This document shows positions 51,392-60,365 of a DNA stretch of 64,000 nucleotides, in pieces; position 1 is the first letter of the stretch; each line of letters begins with the position of its first letter. Below the pieces are notes generated by a model. That model was not told the origin of the DNA and ran no database searches. It saw only the letters and a program-made list of their open reading frames with translations. Source of the stretch: Clostridia bacterium (GTDB lineage Bacteria > Bacillota > Clostridia > UBA1212 > UBA1255); contig JAEFAM010000003.1 of the NCBI GenBank assembly GCA_016287565.1, forward strand, positions 43,088 through 107,087, read 5' to 3'. The position numbers were made by a program, and so were the translations under genes.

Positions 51392-54300
51392 ATGCTCGAA
51401 CTTTACGGGATAAAAAAAGATTATCCTACAGGCGGAGGAAAGGTCGAAGCTCTAAAAGGGATAGACCTCAAGTTCCGCGAAAAGGAGTTCGTGGCCATAT
51501 TAGGTCCTTCCGGCTGCGGCAAGACCACGCTGCTGAATATTATCGGCGGCCTGGATCATTACACCGATGGCGACCTGGTGATCAACGGCCGTTCCACTAA
51601 AGAGTACAAAGACCGTGACTGGGACACTTACAGAAACCATTCCATCGGTTTCGTGTTCCAGAACTACTATCTCATACCTCATCAGACCGTGCTCAGCAAC
51701 GTCGAGCTGGCGCTTACTCTTTCGGGAGCTTCCAGGTCCGAGCGGCGCAAGGCAGCTGTCAAGGCGCTTGAAGACGTGGGTCTGGGAGACCAGATAAAGA
51801 AGAAGCCGGGGCAGTTGTCCGGTGGTCAGATGCAGCGAGTCGCTATTGCCAGAGCGCTGGTAAACGATCCTGACATCGTGCTGGCGGACGAACCTACCGG
51901 AGCGCTCGATACCGAGACCAGCGTTCAGATAATGGAGATGCTTAAAAAGGCGTCGGAGGATCATCTGGTGGTCATGGTGACCCATAACCCGGAACTGGCC
52001 GAGACGTACGCAACCAGGATCATAAAGATAATTGACGGCAGGATCGTGGGGGACTCTGCGCCTCTTTCGGAAGAAGAGATCGCGACCTATAAAAAGGAAG
52101 AACGGAAGGCTGCGGAAGCGGCCGAAGAGGAGACCCGCGAGAACGGTGCTGAGGGCTCGGAGACTCCGGCCAAGCGCAAAAAGAAGCCTTCGATGTCGCT
52201 GCTTACGGCGATGTCATTGTCGGTGAACAACCTGTTTACTAAGAAGGGCAGGACGATATTGACCTCATTCGCGGGCAGCATCGGAATAATCGGCATCGCG
52301 CTCATTTATTCCGTGTCGACCGGCACCAACCGGTTCATAGGGCAGGTGCAGGAAGAGACGCTGGCTTCCTATCCGGTCACGATTGAGCGGCAGCATACGG
52401 ATCTGAACGAGCTTTTAACGAATCTGGCGGGGAACTCGGAAGAGACCGTCAAACACGAAAAAGACGCGATATACCAGAGAGTTGCCCTGTACAACATGGT
52501 CAACAGGATCAACAGCACTTCGGTCATCGAGAACGATCTGAAGGCCTTTAAAAACTATCTGACTCAGCAGGCGGGCAACGATAACAGCAAGTACGGCAAC
52601 AGCATCACGGGCATAAGCTACACTTACGCTATGGACGTGCTGGCGTATACGAAGGACCCAGAGGGCAATATCATCCGCTCCGATACAGCAGAGCTCACGG
52701 CGGAACTTTTGACGCGCATGTTCGGGCAGAATATGACCGGAACCACCGGGAGCAGGACGACTGCGTCTTCCTCTTCCTCTACGCTGATGTCGCTTGTATC
52801 CTCTTCCAACAGGTCCTCGTCAAGCACCTGGCAGGAACTGCTTTCAGGCGTAAAGGGCGAGACCGTCAGCGACATAGTTAAGGGACAATACGACGTGGTC
52901 TACGGCGAGTGGCCTACGAGCTATAACCAGGTGGTGCTGGTGGTCAGCAAAAACAACGAGGTCTCAGACCTGGTGCTGTATGCGCTGGGCCTCAAGACCA
53001 GGGGCGACGTTGACGCGATCATGGACGCGGCCATCGCAGGCGATGAGCTCGAGCTGCCCTCTGAAAAGTGGTCCTACGAGGAACTGTGCGCCAGAGAGTT
53101 TAAGCTGATACTCAATTCCGATTGCTACGTGAAAGATGAAAATACCGGAACTTATATAGACCTCAGGGATACGGACGCGGGACTTCGGTTCCTTTACAAT
53201 AACGGAGTGGCTCTGGAGATAAGCGGCATAGTGAGGCCTAAAGACGACGCTATTTCGCCCATGCTCCGCGGTACAATAGGTTATACCTACAAATTGACGG
53301 AGTATATCATCGAGCGTACCGCGGGATCAGATATCGCCGGCGCGCAGAGATCCGCTCCGGACACGGATATATTCACGGGATTGCCCTTCAGCAGCAACAT
53401 CAGCTCGCTGGACGACGCCGAGAAAACCAGGATATTCAAAAGTTACGCCGAGAGCCTCAACACTTCCGGCAAAGCCGCCGCGTTCTTAAGGATCGTGACT
53501 TCGCCTTCCGACGAACAGATTGGAAGGGCCGTGGACGCTATGCTGGAAGGTCTTACCAGGGAAGACATGATCGAGGCCTTCATACAGGGCGGAGCGGCCG
53601 AAGGTATGATCGGGGAGCAGGAGCTCAGACAGTACCTGGCGGATATGTCTGAAGATGATATAAAAGAGCTTTTCAAGACACTGGCTGTGGAACAGTTCAA
53701 GACTCAGTACGCGGCGGAAATAAAGCGGCAGTACGAGGGCAAGAGCGACGAGGAACTGGCGGCAATGTTCGACGCCATGACCGCTATGCTCCAGGAGGAC
53801 CAGTTCGCCGAACTGTACGATACGGCGCTGGAGTTCTCTGAAGCCACCTATGAGGACAATTTGTTGAAACTGGGGAGCGTTGACGTAGACGACCCCGAGA
53901 CCATAAACATCTACACGTCCACCTTCGCCGACAAAGACGTCATCAAGGCGATGATCGACGACTACAATGCGGGCAAAGACGAATTGTCCCGGATCGCATA
54001 CACGGATTACGTGGGGATACTGATGAGTTCGGTCACCACGATCGTCAACAGCATCTCATACGTGCTTATATCTTTCGTTGCCATATCGCTGATCGTATCC
54101 TCGATCATGATCGGAGTCATCACGCTGATCTCGGTGCAGGAGCGCACTAAGGAGATAGGCCTGTTGAGAGCGCTGGGCGCTTCGAAGAAGAACGTTTCCA
54201 GCATGTTCATTGTGGAGACCGTCATTATAGGATTCGTCTCGGGAACGCTGGGAGTCGTATTGAGCTGGCTCCTCACCATACCTTTGAACGCCATCGTACA

Positions 54301-54457
54301 TCATCTGACGTCGCTCAGCAATCTGAGCGCGGTGCTGCCTTTCCGGGCCGCAGTGGTGCTCATACTGATCAGCATGCTGCTGACCCTGATAGCCGGACTT
54401 ATTCCTTCCGGGAGCGCCGCGAGAAAGGATCCCGTAGAAGCACTCAGGACCGAATAG
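51392..54457 (+). CDS. MacB-like ABC transporter, ATPase fused to FtsX-type permease
   Basis: A protein of about 1021 residues. The ATPase domain (1-230) has Walker A GPSGCGKT, signature LSGGQMQR and Walker B VLADEPTGALD. A first membrane segment (near 285-305) is followed by an outer domain of about 580 residues with a Ser/Thr-rich patch near 450-485, then three C-terminal segments of the FtsX/MacB permease type (TKEIGLLRALGASKKNVSSM). Such transporters act as mechanical devices for peptides or antibiotics rather than as channels. ATG 51392 follows GAGGAGG; the ORF-track start lies 36 bases earlier. Confidence 0.9.
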   Translation: MLELYGIKKDYPTGGGKVEALKGIDLKFREKEFVAILGPSGCGKTTLLNIIGGLDHYTDGDLVINGRSTKEYKDRDWDTYRNHSIGFVFQNYYLIPHQTVLSNVELALTLSGASRSERRKAAVKALEDVGLGDQIKKKPGQLSGGQMQRVAIARALVNDPDIVLADEPTGALDTETSVQIMEMLKKASEDHLVVMVTHNPELAETYATRIIKIIDGRIVGDSAPLSEEEIATYKKEERKAAEAAEEETRENGAEGSETPAKRKKKPSMSLLTAMSLSVNNLFTKKGRTILTSFAGSIGIIGIALIYSVSTGTNRFIGQVQEETLASYPVTIERQHTDLNELLTNLAGNSEETVKHEKDAIYQRVALYNMVNRINSTSVIENDLKAFKNYLTQQAGNDNSKYGNSITGISYTYAMDVLAYTKDPEGNIIRSDTAELTAELLTRMFGQNMTGTTGSRTTASSSSSTLMSLVSSSNRSSSSTWQELLSGVKGETVSDIVKGQYDVVYGEWPTSYNQVVLVVSKNNEVSDLVLYALGLKTRGDVDAIMDAAIAGDELELPSEKWSYEELCAREFKLILNSDCYVKDENTGTYIDLRDTDAGLRFLYNNGVALEISGIVRPKDDAISPMLRGTIGYTYKLTEYIIERTAGSDIAGAQRSAPDTDIFTGLPFSSNISSLDDAEKTRIFKSYAESLNTSGKAAAFLRIVTSPSDEQIGRAVDAMLEGLTREDMIEAFIQGGAAEGMIGEQELRQYLADMSEDDIKELFKTLAVEQFKTQYAAEIKRQYEGKSDEELAAMFDAMTAMLQEDQFAELYDTALEFSEATYEDNLLKLGSVDVDDPETINIYTSTFADKDVIKAMIDDYNAGKDELSRIAYTDYVGILMSSVTTIVNSISYVLISFVAISLIVSSIMIGVITLISVQERTKEIGLLRALGASKKNVSSMFIVETVIIGFVSGTLGVVLSWLLTIPLNAIVHHLTSLSNLSAVLPFRAAVVLILISMLLTLIAGLIPSGSAARKDPVEALRTE

Positions 54458-54514
54458 ACCCGTTCTTGCTTCATTGACGGCAGAACGGCGCCCCGTTGAG
54501 GGAGGGCCGGTTAC

Positions 54515-54561
54515 TTGCCAATGGACCGACTTCGTGGTAAAATGACCTGAACGCTTCAGGT
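54515..54561 (+). promoter_or_regulatory. promoter and palindrome upstream of the redox operon
   Basis: TTGCCA (54515-54520), 17 bases and TAAAAT (54538-54543), followed at once by the perfect palindrome ACCTGAA-CGC-TTCAGGT (54545-54561), which overlaps the predicted start site and could be a repressor operator. It reads into the 54630 gene and probably the whole Hdr operon. Confidence 0.65.
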
Positions 54562-54629
54562 GACGCGCCCGGCGGTCTTGTCCGGCGGCATTGCCTCGGC
54601 TGAGTTTTATTCAGAAGGTGGAATTTCAG

Positions 54630-55577
54630 ATGGGGAGAAAGATAACGGTTATCGGGACTGGAAGCGTAGGGTCAACGATCACGTACACTCTTGCGATAGA
54701 CAAGATCGCCTCTGAGATCGTGATGATCGACGTCAATGAAGAGAAGGCGCGGGGAGAGGCGATGGACATTCTGCAGGGAATGCCCTTCAGTTCTCCGACC
54801 AACATTTACGCGGGAAACTACAGCGACGCCGCCGGATCGGATATCGTGATAATCACCTGCGGACTGCCCCGGAAACCGGGACAGACCAGGATCGATCTGG
54901 CGCAGACGAACGTCAATATAATTAAGGACATTGCCCCGGAGATCGCCAAGTACGCTCCGGACGCCATATATATCATTGTCAGCAATCCGGTGGATATCCT
55001 GACTTACGTTTTTATGCGCGTTTCGGGCATCCCGGAGAAGCATATAATCGGTTCCGGGACCATTCTGGACACCTCGAGGCTCAGGTCAAGGATAGCCGAA
55101 TACGTGGGGATAAGCGAGCAGAACATCCATGCGTACGTTCTGGGAGAGCACGGCGACAGTTCCTTCGTGCCCTGGTCAATAGCCCAGGTGGGATGCGTAA
55201 ATCTGTTCGACTTCAGGAAGGATTTCCACTTCTACGATTCCCTTAGGCCGGAGCTCGATACTGACGAGATAGAAGACTATATACGCAACTCCGGAGGCCA
55301 GATCATAAAGCGCAAAGGCGCCACGTTCTACGCCATATCCATTTCGGTGTGCCATATCGTAAAATGCCTGCTGGGCAGCGCCAACAACGCCCTTACCGTT
55401 TCGTCCATGATGCACGGCGAGTACGACATAGAGGACGTCTGCCTCAGCATACCGTTCATTATCGGACCTCAGGGCGTGAGCGGCCATCTGCTGCCCAACC
55501 TGACGGGGCCCGAGATCGTCAAACTGCAGAACAGCGCCAGCGTACTGAAGAACGTTATCCGCCAGGTCAATATCTGA
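54630..55577 (+). CDS. LDH/MDH-family dehydrogenase, probably malate-specific
   Basis: A protein of 315 residues. VIGTGSVGSTITYTLA is the NAD-binding loop, VSNPVDILTYV and LGEHGDSSFVPWS carry the conserved Asn, Asp and catalytic His. The substrate loop reads CGLPRKPGQTRIDL: the residue equivalent to LDH position 102 is Arg (Arg81 here), as in malate dehydrogenases, rather than the Gln of lactate dehydrogenases. I therefore favour malate/oxaloacetate. As first gene of an operon containing a fumarate-reductase-like pair it fits a reductive C4 branch. ATG 54630 has AGAAGGTGG upstream. Confidence 0.82.
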   Translation: MGRKITVIGTGSVGSTITYTLAIDKIASEIVMIDVNEEKARGEAMDILQGMPFSSPTNIYAGNYSDAAGSDIVIITCGLPRKPGQTRIDLAQTNVNIIKDIAPEIAKYAPDAIYIIVSNPVDILTYVFMRVSGIPEKHIIGSGTILDTSRLRSRIAEYVGISEQNIHAYVLGEHGDSSFVPWSIAQVGCVNLFDFRKDFHFYDSLRPELDTDEIEDYIRNSGGQIIKRKGATFYAISISVCHIVKCLLGSANNALTVSSMMHGEYDIEDVCLSIPFIIGPQGVSGHLLPNLTGPEIVKLQNSASVLKNVIRQVNI

Positions 55578-55626
55578 GCTTCCGGCCCCGCAGGGACGGG
55601 CAATTGTTTTGCGAGGAGAAACAGCA

Positions 55627-56481
55627 ATGACTTACAGTTATTATCCGGGCTGCACCCTTAAGACGAAGGCAAAGGACCTGGACTTTTACGGCCGCGAATG
55701 CGCCAGGGCGCTGGGCGTGGAACTCGAAGAGATCGAAGAGTGGCAATGCTGCGGCGCGGTATATCCCGTTGTCCGCGACGAGATCGCCACGAAGCTCTCC
55801 GCGGTGAGGGCTCTTATGGCCGCCAGGGACGAAGGAAGGGAGCTGTTGACGCTCTGTTCCGCCTGCCACCACGTATTGACCCGTGTCAATCACGACATGC
55901 TAACGGATCCCGATGTTAGGGCGAAGGCCAATAATTATTTAAAGCCCCAGGTCCCCTACGCCGGCGAGACCAAAGTAGTGCACTATCTTCAGATGCTCAG
56001 GGACGAAGTGGGATTCGACGTTCTGGCCAAAGCGGTGAAAAATCCGCTGAAAGGCAGGAAGATCGGCGCCTATTACGGCTGCCTGCTGCTGAGGCCCTCC
56101 AAAGTCATGGCTTTCGACGATCCCGAAGACCCCCGCATCATAGAAGACTTTATCAAGGCACTGGGCGCCACTCCCGTGGTATACGCCATGCGCAACGAAT
56201 GCTGCGGCGGTTACGTGACGCTTAAGTCGGAAGAACAGTCGAGAGAAAACGTGCAGAGGATCATCAAGAACGCCCGGAATCACGGCGCGGAAGAGCTGAT
56301 CACCGCCTGCCCCCTGTGTATGTACAATCTCAGGAAATTCGGTGACGGCGGGATGCGGATCGAATATATAACGGAACTTTTGTACGAGGCGCTGGGGCTG
56401 GGATCCGTGCAGGAACCGGGCACCGGAGCTGACGCCGGGACACCGGCGGACGCCGTATGCGGCGCCGGACTGAAGAGCTGA
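55627..56481 (+). CDS. hdrB: heterodisulfide reductase subunit B-like (CCG-domain protein)
   Basis: A protein of about 284 residues with two CCG cysteine motifs. The first contains YYPGCTLKTKAKDL, WQCCGAVYP and CSACHHV; the second contains GAYYGCLLLRPSKVM, NECCGGYVT and CPLCMYNL. In HdrB these bind unusual noncubane [4Fe-4S] clusters where disulfide or other two-electron chemistry occurs. Bacteria lack the CoM-CoB heterodisulfide, so the acceptor must differ here. ATG 55627 follows GAGGAGAA. The order hdrB-hdrC-hdrA indicates one complex. Confidence 0.9.
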   Translation: MTYSYYPGCTLKTKAKDLDFYGRECARALGVELEEIEEWQCCGAVYPVVRDEIATKLSAVRALMAARDEGRELLTLCSACHHVLTRVNHDMLTDPDVRAKANNYLKPQVPYAGETKVVHYLQMLRDEVGFDVLAKAVKNPLKGRKIGAYYGCLLLRPSKVMAFDDPEDPRIIEDFIKALGATPVVYAMRNECCGGYVTLKSEEQSRENVQRIIKNARNHGAEELITACPLCMYNLRKFGDGGMRIEYITELLYEALGLGSVQEPGTGADAGTPADAVCGAGLKS

Positions 56482-56496
56482 AAGGAGCGGTGGGAT

Positions 56497-56895
56497 ATGC
56501 GTTTGCCTGAAGCGGAGATCGCCGCTGTCGTGAAGCAGATAAGCGGTTCAGACGTAAAAAAGTGCATGAAGTGCGGCAAATGTTCCGCCACCTGCCCGGC
56601 TTACGGAGAGATGAGATTCCATCCCCATCAGTTCGTGACGATGGTCGCCCGGGGCAGAGTGGACGAGCTCCTTAAGGACGAGACGGTGGCGCGCTGCCTG
56701 AGCTGTTTCGCATGCGTGGAGCGCTGCCCCAGAGGAGTGGAACCGGCCAACGTTGTCGCCGCCATACGGGTCATTGCCGAAAGGGAGCAGGGCGGATCGA
56801 ACTTTGTCCCCGACGAGGTGCCCGGGCTGATCGAAGCGGACGGTGAGATACCTCAGCAGGCGCTGGTCAGCGCGTTTCGCAGGTACAGAAAGTAA
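56497..56895 (+). CDS. hdrC: heterodisulfide reductase subunit C-like ferredoxin
   Basis: A protein of 132 residues with two [4Fe-4S] motifs, CMKCGKCSATCPAYG (about 28-42) and CLSCFACVERCPRG (about 66-80), the usual size and layout of HdrC. It connects the HdrA flavin to the HdrB catalytic clusters. It is 16 bases after hdrB with AAAGGAGCGG upstream. Confidence 0.92.
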   Translation: MRLPEAEIAAVVKQISGSDVKKCMKCGKCSATCPAYGEMRFHPHQFVTMVARGRVDELLKDETVARCLSCFACVERCPRGVEPANVVAAIRVIAEREQGGSNFVPDEVPGLIEADGEIPQQALVSAFRRYRK

Positions 56896-56900
56896 AGGCG

Positions 56901-58895
56901 GTGTTGGTTTTGCGCAGGATCGGAGTTTTTGTTTGCTGGTGCGGCAGCAATATCGCAGCCACCGTTGACGTCGCGGCGGTAGTGGCGGACGCCAAAGTCC
57001 AGCCCGGAGTCGTGTTCGCCCAGGACTACCAGTATATGTGCTCGGAAGCGGGGCAGAATATCATAAAAGACGCCATAAAAGAACATCAGTTGACCGGGAT
57101 CGTGGTCTGCTCCTGCTCTCCCAGGATGCACGAAGCCACATTCCGCAAGGCGGCGGCCGCTGCCGGGCTGAACCCTTATATGGTGGAGATCGCCAACGTT
57201 CGCGAACACTGTTCATGGATACACAAAGATAAAGAGGCCGGCACCGAAAAGGCGCGGGTGCTTATGCGCGCCGCGGTGGCTAAAGTGATGCTGAACGTAC
57301 CGCTGAAAGCCGGAGAGAGCAGGGTCGTAAAACGCGCCCTGGTCATAGGCGGCGGCATTGCCGGGATACAGACCGCCCTGGATATCGCAGACGCGGGATT
57401 CCAGGTAGATATCGTGGAAAAGAACGCCACCATCGGCGGCAGGATGGCTCAGCTGGACAAGACTTTCCCGACTCTCGACTGCTCCTCCTGCATATTGACG
57501 CCTAAAATGGTGGAAGCCAAAGCCAGCGAAAACATCCGCCTCATCACTTACGCCGAGGTGGAGGAAGTCGGCGGCTTCGTAGGCGATTTCAAAGTAAAAA
57601 TACGCAAAAAGGCACGTTTCGTAAAAGAAGACGTGTGCACCGGCTGCGGCCTTTGCATGGCTAAATGCCCCTCCAAGAAAGGCCTCAACGAGTTCAATAT
57701 GGGCCTGAACAACCGCCCGGCGATCTACATCCCCTTCGCCCAGGCCATACCCAACGTGGCGGTGATCGACAAGACCCAGTGCATAAAACTGAACACCGGC
57801 AAATGCGGCCTTTGCGAAAAAGTCTGCACTGCCAAAGCCATCGACTATACGATGCAGGACGAGTTCATAGAGGAAGAATACGGCGCCATCGTAATGGCCA
57901 CCGGCTTCAGGCCCATCGACGCGTCGAAATTCGACGAATACTCCTACTCCACCTGTAAAGACGTGGTCACTTCTCTCGAACTCGAGCGCATTATGAACGC
58001 GGCGGGACCAACGGGAGGCGTGCTCCTTCGTCCCTCGGACGGAAAGCATCCTCACTCGGTAGTGTTCGTGCAGTGCGTAGGATCCCGTGACGTTTCCGGC
58101 CGCGGCAAACCGTACTGCTCCAAGATATGCTGCATGTATACTGCGAAGCACGCCATGCTGATCAGGGACAAATATCCGGACGTTGACGTTCACGTGTTCT
58201 ATATTGACGTGCGGACGCCGGGCAAGAATTTCGACGAATTCTACAGGCGCGCCGCGGAACAGTACGACGTCGACTATATCAAGGGCCAGGTAGGAAAAGT
58301 TTGGGAAGAAGACGGGCACCTGGTGGTGAGAGGCGTTGACCTTATCTCCAACGAGCAGGTGATACTGAACGCGGATATGGTGGTGCTGGCCACCGCCATC
58401 GAGCCGGATCCCACCGCCAGAAAAGTGGCCAATATGTTGACCGCCAGCATCGACACCAACGATTTCATAACCGAAGCCCATCCCAAGCTGCGGCCGGTGG
58501 AAAGCCCCACCGCGGGCATCTTCCTGTCCGGCGTCTGCCAGGGGCCGAAAGACATACCCGAGACCGTGTCCCAGGCGGGCGCGGCGGCGTCTAAAGTAAT
58601 AGGTCTTCTCTGCAAGGACAAGCTCACCACCAACCCCTGCGTGGCCCGTTCCGACGAGCTTCTGTGCAACGGCTGCTCCTGCTGCGAAAAGGTCTGCCCC
58701 TACGGCGCCATCTCCTACGACACGCACCTTATCAACGACCACGGCGTAAAAGAGACACGCAGGGTGGCGCTGGTCAACGAAGCGCTCTGCCAGGGCTGCG
58801 GCGCCTGCACCGTGGTATGTCCTTCAGGGGCAATGGACCTCAAAGGCTTCTCTAACAAACAGATCATGGCGGAGGTGGAAGCGATATGCCTGTGA
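56901..58895 (+). CDS. hdrA: heterodisulfide reductase subunit A-like flavoprotein
   Basis: A protein of 664 residues with the standard HdrA plan: an N-terminal domain (RIGVFVCWCGSN...CSCSPRMHE), FAD-binding IGGGIAGIQTALDIADAGFQ near residue 150, DCSSCIL, ferredoxin motifs CTGCGLCMAKCPSKKG and CGLCEKVC, and a C-terminal pair CNGCSCCEKVCPYGA and CQGCGACTVVCPSGA. HdrA carries the flavin that bifurcates electrons in methanogens. The start is ambiguous among GTG 56901, TTG 56904 and TTG 56910. It overlaps the next gene by ten bases. Confidence 0.93.
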   Translation: MLVLRRIGVFVCWCGSNIAATVDVAAVVADAKVQPGVVFAQDYQYMCSEAGQNIIKDAIKEHQLTGIVVCSCSPRMHEATFRKAAAAAGLNPYMVEIANVREHCSWIHKDKEAGTEKARVLMRAAVAKVMLNVPLKAGESRVVKRALVIGGGIAGIQTALDIADAGFQVDIVEKNATIGGRMAQLDKTFPTLDCSSCILTPKMVEAKASENIRLITYAEVEEVGGFVGDFKVKIRKKARFVKEDVCTGCGLCMAKCPSKKGLNEFNMGLNNRPAIYIPFAQAIPNVAVIDKTQCIKLNTGKCGLCEKVCTAKAIDYTMQDEFIEEEYGAIVMATGFRPIDASKFDEYSYSTCKDVVTSLELERIMNAAGPTGGVLLRPSDGKHPHSVVFVQCVGSRDVSGRGKPYCSKICCMYTAKHAMLIRDKYPDVDVHVFYIDVRTPGKNFDEFYRRAAEQYDVDYIKGQVGKVWEEDGHLVVRGVDLISNEQVILNADMVVLATAIEPDPTARKVANMLTASIDTNDFITEAHPKLRPVESPTAGIFLSGVCQGPKDIPETVSQAGAAASKVIGLLCKDKLTTNPCVARSDELLCNGCSCCEKVCPYGAISYDTHLINDHGVKETRRVALVNEALCQGCGACTVVCPSGAMDLKGFSNKQIMAEVEAICL

Positions 58896-59377
58896 ACGAA
58901 AACGTGAACGCGGACAACGGCTCTGCCGCAGAGGCTCAGGCTACGGAAACTAAACAGTGGAAGCCCAGGATCGTGGCCTTCTGCTGCAACTGGTGCAGCT
59001 ACGCCGGAGCGGACCTGGCCGGATCCTCCCGCCTCTCATATCCCGCCGAGATCAAGATAATAAGAGTGCCCTGCTCCTGCCGCGTCAATCCCACCTTCAT
59101 ACTGAAGGCCTTCGAGCGGGGCGCCGACGGCGTCATCATATGCGGCTGCCACCCCGGAGACTGCCATTACAGCACGGGCAATTATTACGCCCGCCGCCGC
59201 ATGGCCCTTCTGTTCAGCATGCTTGACTACATAGGAGTCGAACGGGGACGCACCAGAGTCGAATGGGTGTCCGCGGCCGAAGGAGCGAGATTCTCGCAGG
59301 TCATGAACGACTTCGCGAAGAAGATCTCGGAGCTGGGCGAAAACGTGAAAGTAGGCGATCTGAGATGCAGGCAGTGA
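58886..59377 (+). CDS. flxD: MvhD/FlxD-like [2Fe-2S] protein
   Basis: A protein of 163 residues. IVAFCCNWCSYAGADLAG, VPCSCRVNPTFILKAF and CGCHPGDCHY carry the five conserved cysteines of MvhD, the small [2Fe-2S] subunit that hands electrons from a hydrogenase or from FlxA to HdrA. About 25 extra acidic residues precede the core. It overlaps hdrA by ten bases with GGAGGTGG upstream, indicating coupled expression. Confidence 0.92.
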   Translation: MPVNENVNADNGSAAEAQATETKQWKPRIVAFCCNWCSYAGADLAGSSRLSYPAEIKIIRVPCSCRVNPTFILKAFERGADGVIICGCHPGDCHYSTGNYYARRRMALLFSMLDYIGVERGRTRVEWVSAAEGARFSQVMNDFAKKISELGENVKVGDLRCRQ

Positions 59378-60363
59378 GTAAAAAAGTACTGGACCGCGCC
59401 CGGGAACTGATGCGGGACGGCACTGTGAGCAGGGTCGCCGGCTGGAAGGCCGGAGAGTTCTTCTACGACTGCGAGCCCGCGCTTTTCGAGACCGAAGAAT
59501 CTTTAAAAGACCTGGTATATAACCGCTTCTGCGCCGCGAACCTCAGCAAATTCCTGATCACCAACGATATTGCCTCCGTAGCTGACCGGGGCAGGACGCT
59601 GGTGCTCTTAAAGCCCTGCGACACCTACAGCTTCAACCAGCTCCTCACCGAGCACAGGCTGAGCCGGGACAACGTATATATCCTGGGCGTCGGCTGCGAG
59701 GGAATGTGCGACGTTGACCGGATACGCGCCCTGGGAATCAAGGGGATCACAGGCGTTGACGAGTCGGAAGACGGAAAAAAGCTGACCGTGCGGACGCTGT
59801 ACGGCGACGGTGAGATCGACGTTGACGGCGTTCTGGTCAACAAATGCGAGACCTGCAAGGGCAAGGCCCACAAGATATTCGACGAACTGATCTCGGACAA
59901 CGAAGAAGAGGGCCCCAGGGGCGACCGCTTCGAGTGCGTGCGGGAACTGGAGTCAATGGCTCCGGCCGAAAGGTTCGCGTTCTGGCAGAAAGAGCTTTCC
60001 AAATGCATCCGCTGCAACGCCTGCCGCAACGCCTGTCCCGCCTGCTCCTGCCGCAAATGCGTGTTCGACAACAACGCTTCCGGCATCGCTTCCAAGGCCA
60101 ACACGGACAGCTTCGAAGAAAAGCTGTTCCACATCATCCGCGCCTTCCACGTGGCCGGACGCTGCACCGACTGCGGAGAATGTTCGAGAGTCTGCCCCCA
60201 GGGCATACCGCTCCACCTGTTCAACCGCAAGTACATAAAAGACATAAACGAGTTTTACGGCGAATTTGCCGCCGGCGAAGAGGCCGGACAGAGGGGACCG
60301 CTCATCAGCTTCGAAGCCGGAGACCGGGAGCCCAACTCAGTAAGCGACAAAGGAGGGGATTGA
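59365..60363 (+). CDS. flxC: FlxC-like iron-sulfur protein (4Fe-4S dicluster)
   Basis: A protein of about 332 residues. The N-terminal part (LLKPCDTYSFNQLL, YILGVGCEGMCDVDR, CETCKGKA) resembles the FrhB/FdhB-type domain, and two [4Fe-4S] motifs follow: CIRCNACRNACPACSCRKC (about 213-231) and CTDCGECSRVCPQG (about 266-279). Its position between FlxD and FlxB fits FlxC of the Flx-Hdr complexes described in sulfate reducers. The start is weak: ATG 59365 (overlapping flxD by 13 bases) or GTG 59374. The track start at 59263 is rejected because it lies deep inside flxD. Confidence 0.82.
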   Translation: MQAVSKKVLDRARELMRDGTVSRVAGWKAGEFFYDCEPALFETEESLKDLVYNRFCAANLSKFLITNDIASVADRGRTLVLLKPCDTYSFNQLLTEHRLSRDNVYILGVGCEGMCDVDRIRALGIKGITGVDESEDGKKLTVRTLYGDGEIDVDGVLVNKCETCKGKAHKIFDELISDNEEEGPRGDRFECVRELESMAPAERFAFWQKELSKCIRCNACRNACPACSCRKCVFDNNASGIASKANTDSFEEKLFHIIRAFHVAGRCTDCGECSRVCPQGIPLHLFNRKYIKDINEFYGEFAAGEEAGQRGPLISFEAGDREPNSVSDKGGD

Positions 60364-60365
60364 CC

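Noticed and set aside
55627-58895. A methanogen origin for the window because of the Hdr genes
   Set aside because: Hdr-like genes are widespread in anaerobic bacteria. Promoters, ribosome binding sites, SipW/TasA and LicD genes point to Clostridia.
59844-60365. N-terminal extension of the FlxB ORF in the track
   Set aside because: The extension lies in another frame of flxC and is Arg-rich; GTG 60366 has a very strong ribosome binding site.
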